The translations under genes and the position numbers were made by a program. From positions 1-64,000 of the forward strand of contig NZ_JAQNDK010000004.1 of NCBI RefSeq assembly GCF_028368935.1: 64,000 bases of DNA, in the 5' to 3' direction. This document shows positions 9,601 through 17,786 of this stretch, piece after piece. Every line of letters begins with the position of its first letter. Position 1 is the stretch's first letter. The notes below the pieces were generated by a model. The model worked only from the letters and a program-made list of their open reading frames with translations, was not told the origin of the DNA and ran no database searches. The DNA comes from Sorangium aterium. GTDB lineage: Bacteria; Myxococcota_A; Polyangia; Polyangiales; Polyangiaceae.

Positions 9601-12600
9601 GGTACCTGCACGACGGCGCGATGCCGGCCGGCGTCATGATCGAGAGCGGCCAGGCCGACCTGCTGCTCATCAGCTGGCTCGGCGCGGACTTCGAGAACAA
9701 GGGCGAGCGCGTCTACCGCCTGCTCGGCTGCGAGCTCACCTTCTACGGCGGCCTGCCGCGCCCGGGCGACACGCTCGTCTACGACATCCACGTCGACGGG
9801 CACGCGAAGCACGGCGACGTCCGCCTGTTCTTCTTCCACTACGACTGCCGCATCGGCGGCGAGCTGCGCCTGAAGACGCGCAAGGGCCAGGCAGGCTTCT
9901 TCACCGACGAGGAGCTCGCGAGCTCCGGCGGCGTCCTCTGGGACGCGGACACCGCCGAGCATGCGAAGACCGCCCGCCTCGATCCGCCCCGGATCGCGTG
10001 CCAGAAGTCCGCGTTCGACCGGGCCGACCTCCTCGCGTTCGCGGCCGGCGACGGCGCGGCGGCGTTCGGCCCCGCCTTCGATCGTTTGAGCACCCACGTC
10101 AGGACGCCGCGGATCAGCGCGCCGCCGATGCTGTTCTTCGATCGCGTCGACGTGTTCGACCCGGCCGGCGGCCCGTGGAAGCGCGGCTATCTCCGGGCCA
10201 CGCTGCCGATCACGAAGGACGGCTGGTACTTCGAGGGCCACTTCAAGGACGACCCCTGCATGCCGGGGACGCTCATGTTCGAGGGCTGCCTGCAGGCGCT
10301 CGCGTTCTACATGGCGGCCATGGGCTTCACGGTGGACGCGGACGGCTTCCGCTTCGAGCCCGTGCCGGAGATCCCCTACCTGCTCCGCTGCCGCGGCCAG
10401 GTGGTCCCGACGAGCCGGGTGCTCACCTACGAGGTGTTCGTCGAGGAGGTCCACGACGGCCCGTGCCCGACGGTGTTCGCCGACTTCCTGTGTACGGTCG
10501 ACGGCCTCAAGGCGTTCCACGCCCGCCGCGTGGGCCTGCGCCTCAGCCCCGACTGGCCGCTGACGAGCGCCCCCGAACTGCTCGACGGCCACGTCGAGCC
10601 GGTGCCGGTCGCGCGTGTCCCCTGGTCCGAGACGGGTGCGGCGCCGCCGGATGGCGCCTCTGCAGACGCCGGCGGCTTCCCGTTCGATTACCGGAGCCTG
10701 CTCTCGTGCGCCTGGGGCAGGCCGTCGGACGCGTTCGGGCCGCTCTACCGCAGGTTCGACGGGGGACAGCACGTCGCCCGGCTCCCGGGGCCGCCGTACC
10801 ACTTCATGAGCCGGGTCCTGTCGGTCTCGCGCCCCATGGCGGCGATGAAGGCCGGCGCCGAGGTCGAGGTCGAGTACGACGTCCCGGAGGACGCGTGGTA
10901 CTTCGACGAGAACGCGAGCCTCACGATGCCGTTCGCGGTGGTGCTCGAGGCCGCGCTCCAGACGTGCGGCTGGCTCGCGAGCTACACCGGCTGCGCGCTC
11001 TCGACCGACGGCGCGCTGTACTTCCGCAACCTCGACGGCAAGGGCACGCTGCACGCCGAGGTCCTGCCGGCGCCGGCGCCGGCAGTGAGCGCGCTGCGCA
11101 CCAGGTCGCGGCTCACGAACATGTCCCGGTCGGGCGGCATGATCATCCTCTCGTTCCGGGTCGAGTGCAGCCTCGGCGGCGCGCGGGTGTACGAGCTCGA
11201 CACGGTGTTCGGCTTCTTCCCGAAGGCCGCGCTCGCGACGCAGATCGGGATCCCGCCGAGGCCCGAGGAGGTCGCCGCGCTCGATGAGCCGTCCGATTTC
11301 GACGTCGATCTCCGCGAGCGCCCCGCGCGGTACTGCGGCGGCAAGCTCGGGCTCGCGCGGCCGTCGCTGCTGATGATCGACCGGATCGACGGCCTGTGGC
11401 AGGCCGGCGGCCGGAAGGGGCTCGGCCGGCTCCGCGCGCGGCGGGACGTCCACGCGTCGGAGTGGTTCTTCAAGGCCCATTTCCTGGGCGATCCCGTGCA
11501 GCCAGGCTCGCTCGGCATCGAGGCGATGCTGCAGACGATCCAGTTCTGGATGCTGCACCAGGACCTCCACGCGGGCCTGCGCGATCCGCGGTTCGAGCCC
11601 GTGATGACGGGGCACGAGCACTCCTGGCGGTACCGGGGCCAGGTGCTGCCGGCCAGCCGGCGGGTGACTGTCGACACCGACATCCTCGAGGTCGGCCGCG
11701 ACGACCGCGGGCCCTACGTCATCGCCGAGTCCTACCTCTGGGTGGACGGCCTGCGCATCTACGGCGCGACGCTCGGCGTGCGGATCGTCGACGGCGCCTC
11801 GCCCCGCGCGCGTCGCGACGTCGGCTTCGACCCGCGCGCGAGCGCGCGCCGCCTCGCGTCGCTCCCCGGCGCCGTGGGCGGGAGCCCGCGCCTGCGCCCG
11901 CAGGAGCAACCCGCGGCGAAGGCCGCGCCTGCGCCGGCGCTCGACGACGTCGAGGAGGTGCTGGACCCGGACGGGTGGGTTGCGGATCACCGCCCCACGT
12001 GGACGGTCCCGGCGCTCCCCGGGATGAGCATGGTCGACCGGCTGGCCGGCGCCGCGTTGCGAGCGCGCCCGGGGAGCGTGGTCGTGGCCGTGGAGGACGT
12101 GGTGGTGCAGCGCTGGCTGCCCGTGCCGGGGCCGGTGCGCGTCAAGGCCGAGGCGACCGGCTCGGGCGACGAGCTCGATGTCCGGCTGCTCGCGTGGCGC
12201 GAGGCATCGAACCCGGCGCTCTCGCGGTTCGAGCCCGTGTGCACCGGCCGCGTGCGGGTGGCCCGTGACTACCCGCCCGCCCCGGCGCCGGAGCCGGCGC
12301 TCGACGCACCTGAGGCGGACGATCCGTACGCGGCGGGGACGCTGTTCCACGGCCCTGCGTTCCAGTACCTGACCTCGCTCAGGCTCGGCGCGCGCGGCTC
12401 GTCGGCGGTGCTGGACCCCCGGAGGGGCTCGGTGCCCCCAGGGACGCTGCACCAGGGCATGCTCGACGCGCTGACCCACACCATCCCGCACGATCGGCTG
12501 TCGCTGTGGGATCCAGGGTGCCCGCCCGCCCAGATCGCGTTCCCGTCGCGCATCCCGTCGCTCCGCGTGTACGGGCCGGCGCCCGAGTCGCCGGTGCGCG

Positions 12601-14057
12601 TGGAGGTGCGTTACGAGGGCCGTGACGATCGCTTCGTCTCGTTCCGGGTGCAGGCCATCGCGCAGGCCGGGGCCGAGGTCGGGGCCGCGGCGGGAGAGCG
12701 CGTCTGGCTGGAGCTCCGGCTTGTCGAGGTGCTGCTCCCGCAGGGGCCGATCGGCGGCGCGCCGCCCGGGATCCGCCGGGCGTTCCTGCGCGATCGCGCG
12801 CCGGTCGACCTCGCCGTCTCGCGCGTCGACGCGGCGTCGGGCGAGGCGCGCTGCAGCCCCGCCGACGTGCGCACGATGGACTGGATGCCCGGCACCGTGG
12901 CGCAGCTCTACGCCGCGTCGGGCGACCTCGTCGAGGCGGCGGCGGTGAAGGATCACGTCGCGCGGCGCGCGGGCGTGCACCCGTCGACCGTGTCCCTCGC
13001 CGGCGTCTCGTCGGCGCAGCCGCTGACCCGCTGGCCGTTCACCGTGGCGCGCGAGGGCTCGGAGGTCGTGGTCCGCGACGCGGGCCCGCCCATGATCGAC
13101 ATCGCGCCGGTCCGCCGCTACTGGGGCGCGGCCATGGGCATCGGCCGGTGGCCGGCGGAGGACCTCTACTTCGGGCTCATCGAGCGGTTCATCCGCCGGG
13201 TGCACGTCGTCGATCCCGCAGCGTTCAGCGCCGTGAAGGGCCGGAGCCTGCTCTACCTGGGCAACCACCAGGTCGGCGTGGAGTCGCTGCTGTTCGGCAT
13301 CGCCGTGTCCGGCCTGACGGAGGTCTCGACGGTCACGCTGGCCAAGGCCGAGCACCGGACGACGTGGCTCGGCACGATGCTGGCGCACTGCTTCGCGTAC
13401 CCGGGCGCGCGCGATCCGAAGGTGATCACGTACTTCGATCGCGAGGACAAGGCGTCGCTCGGGAGCATCATCGCCGAGCTCGGGGCCGAGATGCAGGGGG
13501 CTGGCAAGGGCGTGATGGTGCACGTCGAGGGCACGCGGTCGCTCGAGTGCCGCACGCCGGTGCGCAAGATGAGCGGCTCGTTCATCGACATGGCGCTCGC
13601 GGTGGGCGTCCCGGTGGTGCCTGTGCGCTTCTCCGGCGCGCTGCCGCCGGAGCCGCTCGAGCGGCGGCTCGAGTTCCCGCTCGGCATGGGCGTGCAGGAC
13701 ATCTGGATCGGCCGCCCGCTGCTGCCCGAGGAGCTCGCGGGGCTGACCTACAAGGATCGCAAGGACCTCGTGATCAGCGGCATCAACGGGCTCGGCCCGA
13801 GCAACGCGGTCGAGCAGCCGTTCCCCGGGGATCCTGCGTTCGCGGCGTCGGTGGACGCCTGGGTGGAGGAGGCGGGCGTCGCGCACGAGGACGCGACGGT
13901 CTTCCGGGTGCTGCAGGCGTGCGCCGACCCGACGCCGGAGACAGCCGCGATCCTGGAGGCCGCGCGCACGGGGCGGCTCGTCGCGCCCGACGCGCGGCGG
14001 GCGGACTGGCTGCGGAAGCTCGCCGCGCGGCTCATCGGGAGGCGGCTCGGGGGGTGA
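6510..14057 (+). CDS. pfa3: Pfa3/PfaC-like polyunsaturated fatty acid synthase subunit, ketosynthase N-terminally truncated
   Basis: An open frame of 2515 codons with the domain order of myxobacterial Pfa3. The partial KS has Cys85 in DAACASS, His220 in CHATGT and His255 in KSNLGH. The chain-length-factor-like KS (about 360-690) has GPSFTIAAEE, with no active-site Cys. A Pro/Ala linker follows (about 700-960), then two FabA-like hotdog pairs with HFKDDPCMPG (about 1242) and HFLGDPVQPG (about 1656). A third DH-like region starts near 1817 (VADHRPTW). A C-terminal acyltransferase has NHQVGVE near 2251 and EGTRS near 2340. The KS lacks well over 100 N-terminal residues: homology starts at RPDPRNRFMSG (about residue 52), and the preceding sequence is antisense to another gene. 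The GTG at 6510 has no good ribosome site. No pfa1 (enoyl reductase) or pfa2 (MAT/ACP/KR) gene lies upstream. It is probably a recently disabled gene, although the frame is otherwise intact. Confidence 0.85.
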   Translation: MSLSCSPALSTTRASMPSCCRSSVTSAMASCLSACVRGEDHALLFATSVLTRPDPRNRFMSGLPAHLLADVLGLGAGAFALDAACASSLYAIALACERLHDREADRMLAGAVCRSDDLFIHIGFCALSAMSRTGQSRPFSSEADGLVPAEGAAFVVLERLSDAEAAGRPILGVIRGVGLSNDGRGRGLLAPAVEGQLRAMRAAYATAGLDPREVSLLECHATGTPLGDATEIATLKEVFGSREVPLGSLKSNLGHLVTTAGAAGLLKLLGAMAAGVRPPTLHADPLSEAVASSPFRVLQRAEPWEGRRLAGLSAFGFGGNNAHLLVEAYEPSSPRSRAAHAAPQVAAAASRPVDAARPAPAGHLAVVAMGLCVGELSGVRAFAEPLLSGRGADPRRAAVALPADRLRFPPRDLQQALAQQTLLLEAAIEATEGLALPRDRTAVLIGMGADTEVCRYMTRWRLAETAPPRLGPSVDVGALQDAIIPALQAAGVVGNMPNIPANRLNSQLDVGGPSFTIAAEELSGPWALRVASRALRAGAVDAAIVGAVDLSCEPAHAAALEALGVRLPPGDAAVVLVLERLDDAVRERHPVLAVVVDEPGDPGLVLSSTDLAPRFGHAHAASGLLHVAAAVLACRHGRRLDGAPWSDEIRVAEVRCAGLGGGSLSVRIGAGGPAAPLPPPRSAEGPMLTLPAHPPAIVVPGAASCSSPGDSMEPAPPLPSALDDLPPLYPGPTGFSAADAERAPSWDEPAAVEPAVVAAVAARLAEEPPPVGPAVVAAAAVDIPGDVIAGAAAFTVQLAQIHKEWAEQQAQVHRRFLQMRQRALDSLVQASSGAAAVVVEAPLAQAPHAAPVWIDAPRTVESPRPAAVPQPVGASALARLDAPRPAAVPQPIDAPALARLDAPRPTAAPQPARAEAPQPARAEPPRSFEPPRPAAAPPAPRPAAQPELPAASSLAPRGPRFSREQLEHLASGRISDVFGPLFARQDAYRRQVRMPMPPLLLADRVTGIDAEPGSMKLGTMWTETDVRWDSWYLHDGAMPAGVMIESGQADLLLISWLGADFENKGERVYRLLGCELTFYGGLPRPGDTLVYDIHVDGHAKHGDVRLFFFHYDCRIGGELRLKTRKGQAGFFTDEELASSGGVLWDADTAEHAKTARLDPPRIACQKSAFDRADLLAFAAGDGAAAFGPAFDRLSTHVRTPRISAPPMLFFDRVDVFDPAGGPWKRGYLRATLPITKDGWYFEGHFKDDPCMPGTLMFEGCLQALAFYMAAMGFTVDADGFRFEPVPEIPYLLRCRGQVVPTSRVLTYEVFVEEVHDGPCPTVFADFLCTVDGLKAFHARRVGLRLSPDWPLTSAPELLDGHVEPVPVARVPWSETGAAPPDGASADAGGFPFDYRSLLSCAWGRPSDAFGPLYRRFDGGQHVARLPGPPYHFMSRVLSVSRPMAAMKAGAEVEVEYDVPEDAWYFDENASLTMPFAVVLEAALQTCGWLASYTGCALSTDGALYFRNLDGKGTLHAEVLPAPAPAVSALRTRSRLTNMSRSGGMIILSFRVECSLGGARVYELDTVFGFFPKAALATQIGIPPRPEEVAALDEPSDFDVDLRERPARYCGGKLGLARPSLLMIDRIDGLWQAGGRKGLGRLRARRDVHASEWFFKAHFLGDPVQPGSLGIEAMLQTIQFWMLHQDLHAGLRDPRFEPVMTGHEHSWRYRGQVLPASRRVTVDTDILEVGRDDRGPYVIAESYLWVDGLRIYGATLGVRIVDGASPRARRDVGFDPRASARRLASLPGAVGGSPRLRPQEQPAAKAAPAPALDDVEEVLDPDGWVADHRPTWTVPALPGMSMVDRLAGAALRARPGSVVVAVEDVVVQRWLPVPGPVRVKAEATGSGDELDVRLLAWREASNPALSRFEPVCTGRVRVARDYPPAPAPEPALDAPEADDPYAAGTLFHGPAFQYLTSLRLGARGSSAVLDPRRGSVPPGTLHQGMLDALTHTIPHDRLSLWDPGCPPAQIAFPSRIPSLRVYGPAPESPVRVEVRYEGRDDRFVSFRVQAIAQAGAEVGAAAGERVWLELRLVEVLLPQGPIGGAPPGIRRAFLRDRAPVDLAVSRVDAASGEARCSPADVRTMDWMPGTVAQLYAASGDLVEAAAVKDHVARRAGVHPSTVSLAGVSSAQPLTRWPFTVAREGSEVVVRDAGPPMIDIAPVRRYWGAAMGIGRWPAEDLYFGLIERFIRRVHVVDPAAFSAVKGRSLLYLGNHQVGVESLLFGIAVSGLTEVSTVTLAKAEHRTTWLGTMLAHCFAYPGARDPKVITYFDREDKASLGSIIAELGAEMQGAGKGVMVHVEGTRSLECRTPVRKMSGSFIDMALAVGVPVVPVRFSGALPPEPLERRLEFPLGMGVQDIWIGRPLLPEELAGLTYKDRKDLVISGINGLGPSNAVEQPFPGDPAFAASVDAWVEEAGVAHEDATVFRVLQACADPTPETAAILEAARTGRLVAPDARRADWLRKLAARLIGRRLGG
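9097..9240 (+). repeat. 60-bp tandem repeat in the pfa3 linker
   Basis: Positions 9121-9180 and 9181-9240 are near-identical 60-bp units, with a partial third copy at 9097-9120. They encode a 20-residue Pro/Ala-rich unit containing APRPAAVPQP and ALARLD. The repeat keeps the frame and lengthens the flexible linker between the chain-length-factor and dehydratase regions. Confidence 0.85.
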
Positions 14058-14090
14058 GCCGCGGCTCGACCCCGGGAACGAGCCGTCGCC

Positions 14091-14132
14091 GCGCGCGTGT
14101 CACGGCCGCCGTTTCGGTCGCGACACGCGCGC
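14091..14132. terminator. Bidirectional terminator-like hairpin
   Basis: GCGCGCGTGTC (14091-14101) pairs perfectly with GACACGCGCGC (14122-14132) across a 20-nt loop. It lies between the convergent ends of pfa3 and the PEGA/TPR gene. No T-run follows on either side, so termination efficiency is uncertain. Confidence 0.55.
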
Positions 14133-14143
14133 GCCCTGGCCCC

Positions 14144-15166
14144 TCACCACCTGATCGCCGCCGGCTCCGCGACCCAGTTCAGGCTTCCCCCGTTGTAGTC
14201 CGGCTCCGGCCGGGTCAGCGCGTACGTCAGCACCACGCCTCCCGCCACCACCGCCGCCGCGCCCGTCCAGAACCACCACCGCGTCCACAGCGACGGCCGC
14301 ACCTGGATCAGCTTGGCCGTCATATCCGCCCGCTGCCCCGCGTGCAGATCGAGCGTCGCCGCGTACGTCTCGAACCCGTCCCGCACCACCTCGATCCTGT
14401 ACTTCCCCGGCGGTCGCTCGATGTCGATGGGCGCGAGCCCGGCCTCGCGGCCGTCCACACGCACGAGCGCCTGCGCCGGCTCCGCGCGCACGGCCACGCG
14501 CGCGGGCAGGATGTCGAGGTGCAGATCGAGCGTCGCCTTCTCCCCCGGCCGGTAGGTCTTCTGAACGAACGCATCCTGGCGTCCTGGCCGCGCCGCGCGG
14601 AAGAGATGGACCCCGGGATCGAGCTCGACAGTGAACCTCTTCTCCACCGGCGCCGCCGCGCGCTCGGCAGACCCGGGGAGCGTCACGAAGACGCGGGTCC
14701 CATCGTCGGTGGCCGGCCGGAGCGCGCGCCCGTCGACGGTCAGCGGGGTGCCCGGGGGATCCAGCGTGACCGCCACCCGGACCACGAGCTGATCCAGCTC
14801 GGCGACGAACGCCCTGGCGTCGTCGATCTGCGCGGCCGCGAGGCCCTCGGTGCCCGCGAGCACGCGGCGGAAGGTGCGGCGCGCAGCGACGTAGCGGCCC
14901 AGGGCGCGCTCGCAGAAGCCGATGTTGTACTGGACGATGGGCGCGTCCCGCGCCGCCGCCGCCTCCTCGAAGGCGGCGAGCGCCTCGCCCCACTGCGCGT
15001 CCTTCGATCGCTGCACGCCGAGCAGGAACGCCGCCCTGCCGCGCGCGGTGCGCTCATCGACCGCCGGCGCCTCCGCCGGGGCCGGCGCCTCGGCGCGCGC
15101 GCGCCCGGCCGTCGAGAGATCGAGCGCCGCCACGACCAAGCCACCCAGGATCCATCGCGTCCGCAT
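14144..15166 (-). CDS. TPR-like and PEGA-domain protein with C-terminal membrane anchor
   Basis: A 340-residue envelope protein. The start is set at MRTRWILGG because it opens a signal peptide (ILGGLVVAALDLSTAGRARA); a Met 24 codons upstream would bury it behind an arginine-rich stretch. Residues about 45-130 form a short TPR-like helical region (ALAAFEEAAAARDAP, NIGFCERALGRY). About 150-290 hold PEGA-like beta modules (LTVDGRALRP; VRVDGREAGLAPIDIERPPG). One transmembrane helix near the end (WWFWTGAAAVVAGGVVLTYA) leaves a short tail. It resembles the TPR-PEGA proteins at 41259-42305 and 46882-47529 that sit next to kinase genes, but no kinase adjoins it here. Function unknown; surface scaffold or adaptor by inference. 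Confidence 0.78.
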   Translation of the reverse strand: MRTRWILGGLVVAALDLSTAGRARAEAPAPAEAPAVDERTARGRAAFLLGVQRSKDAQWGEALAAFEEAAAARDAPIVQYNIGFCERALGRYVAARRTFRRVLAGTEGLAAAQIDDARAFVAELDQLVVRVAVTLDPPGTPLTVDGRALRPATDDGTRVFVTLPGSAERAAAPVEKRFTVELDPGVHLFRAARPGRQDAFVQKTYRPGEKATLDLHLDILPARVAVRAEPAQALVRVDGREAGLAPIDIERPPGKYRIEVVRDGFETYAATLDLHAGQRADMTAKLIQVRPSLWTRWWFWTGAAAVVAGGVVLTYALTRPEPDYNGGSLNWVAEPAAIRW

Positions 15167-15192
15167 CGTATCCCTCGTCTTTGGTCGCCCCC

Positions 15193-16146
15193 TCAGTCCG
15201 TCCCGCCGCAAGCGATCTCGCAGTGGGCGAGCGCGCAATCGAGCCCGGCCTTGTGGGTCGCCACCGCGTCCGGGAACATGGCGTCACACTCCTGGAGACA
15301 GGCCTGGTCCGCGACGTCGCACGGGACCTGGCAGTTGTCCAGCAACGCACACTCGATCTCATGCTGGCAAGCCGCCATCTCATCGGCGCAGTGCAGGTTC
15401 TGGCACTTGACGCAGGGGTCCAGCGGCTCGTTGCCGCAAGCGTCGTCGTCGAAGCAGAAGTACTGCATACACGCCATCCGGTGGCTGTAGGCGGCGTAAC
15501 CTGCCGTGTGCGCCTCGTAACACGCGCTCTCGCAGGGCGAGAAGGCGGCATCATCCGGGGCCTCGGCGCACGCCTTGACGCACGTGACAAGGTCCTGGCA
15601 ATCCTGGTCGTCTTTGCACGCCTGGTAGGTCTCGCAGCAGCGCTCGTCCTCGCACTGATAGCAGGTGTTCGGATCCGCCGACGGCGAGCACGTCTGGTTG
15701 AAATCCGGGTCTGTCGGGGCGGGGATCTGACCGCAACCGGCGCACGCCGCGCCCGGGCCGGAGAGGCGGCAGTCGATGAAGGCCTGTTTCGCGCTCTGGC
15801 CAAGAGAGCCGGTGACGGGCGGGCACGCCTGCTCGCACGCGATGTCCGCGTCTCCGCCCGGGCCCAGCGGACAAGCGTCGAGGCAGTCGAGGTAGGCGGC
15901 GCAGCCCGGGTCGGCCGCGCAGGCGTTCACCTGGGACAAACACGCTGTCTGCTCCACGCACGTGCCGCACGCGCTCGCGCCGTACGTGGCCTCGCCGCCG
16001 CCACCACCGCTGCCGCCGCTGCCGCCCGATCCCGTGCTCGCCGCCGCTCCCGGAGCTTCTGGGGAATCGCCGTCGCACGCGGGGGAGAGCGCCGCCGCGA
16101 TGGCTACGGAGAGCGCGGCGAGCACTGGCCGGGTGAACCACGACAT
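15193..16146 (-). CDS. Cysteine-rich lipoprotein
   Basis: A 317-residue protein with an N-terminal signal (RPVLAALSVAIAAALSPAC) ending in the lipobox LSPAC, followed by a Gly/Ser-rich tether. The remainder contains about four or five cysteine-rich modules of the type CxxC...C...C..CLxxC, for example CGTCVEQTACLSQVNACAAD and CYQCEDERCCETYQACKDD, probably disulfide-bonded outside the cytoplasm. Such modules are common in myxobacterial surface proteins of unknown role. It is divergent from the SUMF1-fold lipoprotein genes, with a 173-bp gap holding a short tandem repeat. Confidence 0.8.
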   Translation of the reverse strand: MSWFTRPVLAALSVAIAAALSPACDGDSPEAPGAAASTGSGGSGGSGGGGGEATYGASACGTCVEQTACLSQVNACAADPGCAAYLDCLDACPLGPGGDADIACEQACPPVTGSLGQSAKQAFIDCRLSGPGAACAGCGQIPAPTDPDFNQTCSPSADPNTCYQCEDERCCETYQACKDDQDCQDLVTCVKACAEAPDDAAFSPCESACYEAHTAGYAAYSHRMACMQYFCFDDDACGNEPLDPCVKCQNLHCADEMAACQHEIECALLDNCQVPCDVADQACLQECDAMFPDAVATHKAGLDCALAHCEIACGGTD

Positions 16147-16175
16147 ACAATCTCCTCGCGAGCGGCAGAGCGATG

Positions 16176-16211
16176 TTCGGGTAATTCGGGTGATTGGCGT
16201 GATTCGGGTGA
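16176..16211 (+). repeat. 9-bp tandem repeat, four units
   Basis: Four consecutive nonamers, TTCGGGTAA, TTCGGGTGA, TTGGCGTGA and TTCGGGTGA, lie in the divergent intergenic region between the Cys-rich lipoprotein and the first SUMF1-fold lipoprotein. The region is noticeably less GC-rich than the flanking genes, so it probably includes both promoters. Confidence 0.8.
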
Positions 16212-16319
16212 AGCGGCGAAAGAACCCGCTTGGCCTCGCCGCTCCTCGATGATAGCGAGGAGACTACTCCTGGGTCCTGTCGGGCGGCAACGAGAAACGA
16301 GAAAGGCGAAAGGCGGCAG

Positions 16320-17786
16320 GTGGTCGAACCGACACGCGCGCTCTCGATCCTCTCCGTGCTCGCTGCGGCTGGGCTATCCGCCTCCTGCGGTGAGCGAGAG
16401 CGCCGGCAGCTCCTCGTCGTCGTGGACACCGACGCGCCGGTTGCTGCGCAGCTCCTGGCGGACCCCTCCATCTCTCCGGAGGCGGTCATCGATACGGTGC
16501 GCATCGACGGGTTCGACGAAGCGTGGCGCCCCGGCTGCATCGATGACGTCGACTGCACGGCGAACTTCGTCCTGCCGGACCCTTCGTCCTGGCCGTTCTC
16601 CTTCGGGGTGGCCGCGCCGGAGGAGCGGAGCGCCGTGCTCCGCCTGCGCATCCGGGCGTTCCGCGGCGCCGTCGCGACGCGGGGTAAGGACTCCATCGAG
16701 GGGAGGGGGTTCTCGACCATCGATCCTCCGCCAGAGGCCGCCATCGACCGGCTGATCGAGGTCGCGCTCCCCGCGTCCGGCGTGGAGACGGTGCAACTCG
16801 TGCTCTCGGCCGATTGCCTGGGCGTGCCCGCGTCGCTGCGCAAGCCGCCGCACACGTGCATCGACGCCTCCAGGCGCACGGCGGTCCCGTCGGATGGCGT
16901 CCTCGTCGGATCGGAGGCAGACATGGGCGCGACGCGCGCCGGCACGTGGTCGCGCGCGCGGGAGATCCCCTGCGGCGCCGCGCCCGAGGGCGCCGATGCC
17001 GTCTGCATCCCCGGCGGATTCAGCGTCCTCGGCCAGGCCGAGCTCGCCGGCGTCGACGAGCAGAGCTACGTCTCGGTCGTGCCGCCGCGGCCGGTGCATG
17101 TGGGCCCGTTCTTCATGGACAGGACGGAGTTCACGGTCGGTCGCTTCCGTGCGCTGCTGAACGAGGGGCTCCTCCACGCGGAAGGCGATGACCTCGCCGG
17201 GCCTGATCCGGGCAGGGCGGGGCTCGCAGACTGCCGCTGGCTGGGCGCCGCCGACGGCGCGAACGATAAATATCCCCTCAACTGCATCTCGTGGCGCCTC
17301 GCCCGCGAGGCGTGCAGAGCGAGCGGCGGTGATCTGCCGACGGAGGCGCAGTGGGAGCACGCAGCGCGGGGTCGAGGGCAGGGGCGGATCTATCCCTGGG
17401 GTGACGCGTCTCCCGCGTGCTGCACGGCGAGCGCCGGGCGGGGGACGCTGTGCCCTGGCGATCCGGGGCCGGAGGAGGTCGGCTCGCATCGGCCCTCGGC
17501 GGCGTGCGGCGGCCTGGGCGACAGCTCCAGGGATGGCGTCCTGGATCTCGGCGGGAGCCTGAGCGAGCTGTGCGCCGACAGGCTGGTTCCGTACGGAGAG
17601 GGCTGCTGGAGCGCGCCCGGGGTCTTCGTCGAGCCCCGCTGCGACGATGACGGCATCAACGCCCATGCCGCCCGTGGCGGAGACTGGGCCAGCGGCCCCG
17701 CGAACACCAGGCCCGCGTTCCGGAGAGGTGATGTCCTGGACTCGCTGCACGGCTTCCGGTGCGTCTACGCGGGAGGTGCGCCGTGA
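16320..17786 (+). CDS. SUMF1/FGE-fold lipoprotein (copy 1)
   Basis: A 488-residue lipoprotein. GTG at 16320 is chosen because it directly precedes the signal peptide ALSILSVLAAAGLSASC (lipobox LSASC) and has AAAGGCG upstream; an in-frame ATG at 16230 would add 30 unlikely residues. About residues 30-200 form a beta-rich N-terminal domain beginning QLLVVVDTDAP. About 240-488 are the formylglycine-generating-enzyme fold: VCIPGGF, DRTEFTVGRFR, LPTEAQWEHAARG, YPWGD, LDLGGSLSEL, ARGGDW, GFRCVY. The paired cysteines of true FGE, normally right after the GGSW block, are missing, so sulfatase activation is unlikely. It overlaps the next gene by 4 nt (GTGA) and is paralogous to it. Confidence 0.85.
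   Translation: MVEPTRALSILSVLAAAGLSASCGERERRQLLVVVDTDAPVAAQLLADPSISPEAVIDTVRIDGFDEAWRPGCIDDVDCTANFVLPDPSSWPFSFGVAAPEERSAVLRLRIRAFRGAVATRGKDSIEGRGFSTIDPPPEAAIDRLIEVALPASGVETVQLVLSADCLGVPASLRKPPHTCIDASRRTAVPSDGVLVGSEADMGATRAGTWSRAREIPCGAAPEGADAVCIPGGFSVLGQAELAGVDEQSYVSVVPPRPVHVGPFFMDRTEFTVGRFRALLNEGLLHAEGDDLAGPDPGRAGLADCRWLGAADGANDKYPLNCISWRLAREACRASGGDLPTEAQWEHAARGRGQGRIYPWGDASPACCTASAGRGTLCPGDPGPEEVGSHRPSAACGGLGDSSRDGVLDLGGSLSELCADRLVPYGEGCWSAPGVFVEPRCDDDGINAHAARGGDWASGPANTRPAFRRGDVLDSLHGFRCVYAGGAP

Noticed and set aside
8625-13886. A 1753-codon open frame on the minus strand opposite pfa3
   Set aside because: Antisense shadow of GC-rich coding sequence: rich in Arg/His/Asp/Glu low complexity, no domain motifs, while the plus strand shows clear catalytic motifs.
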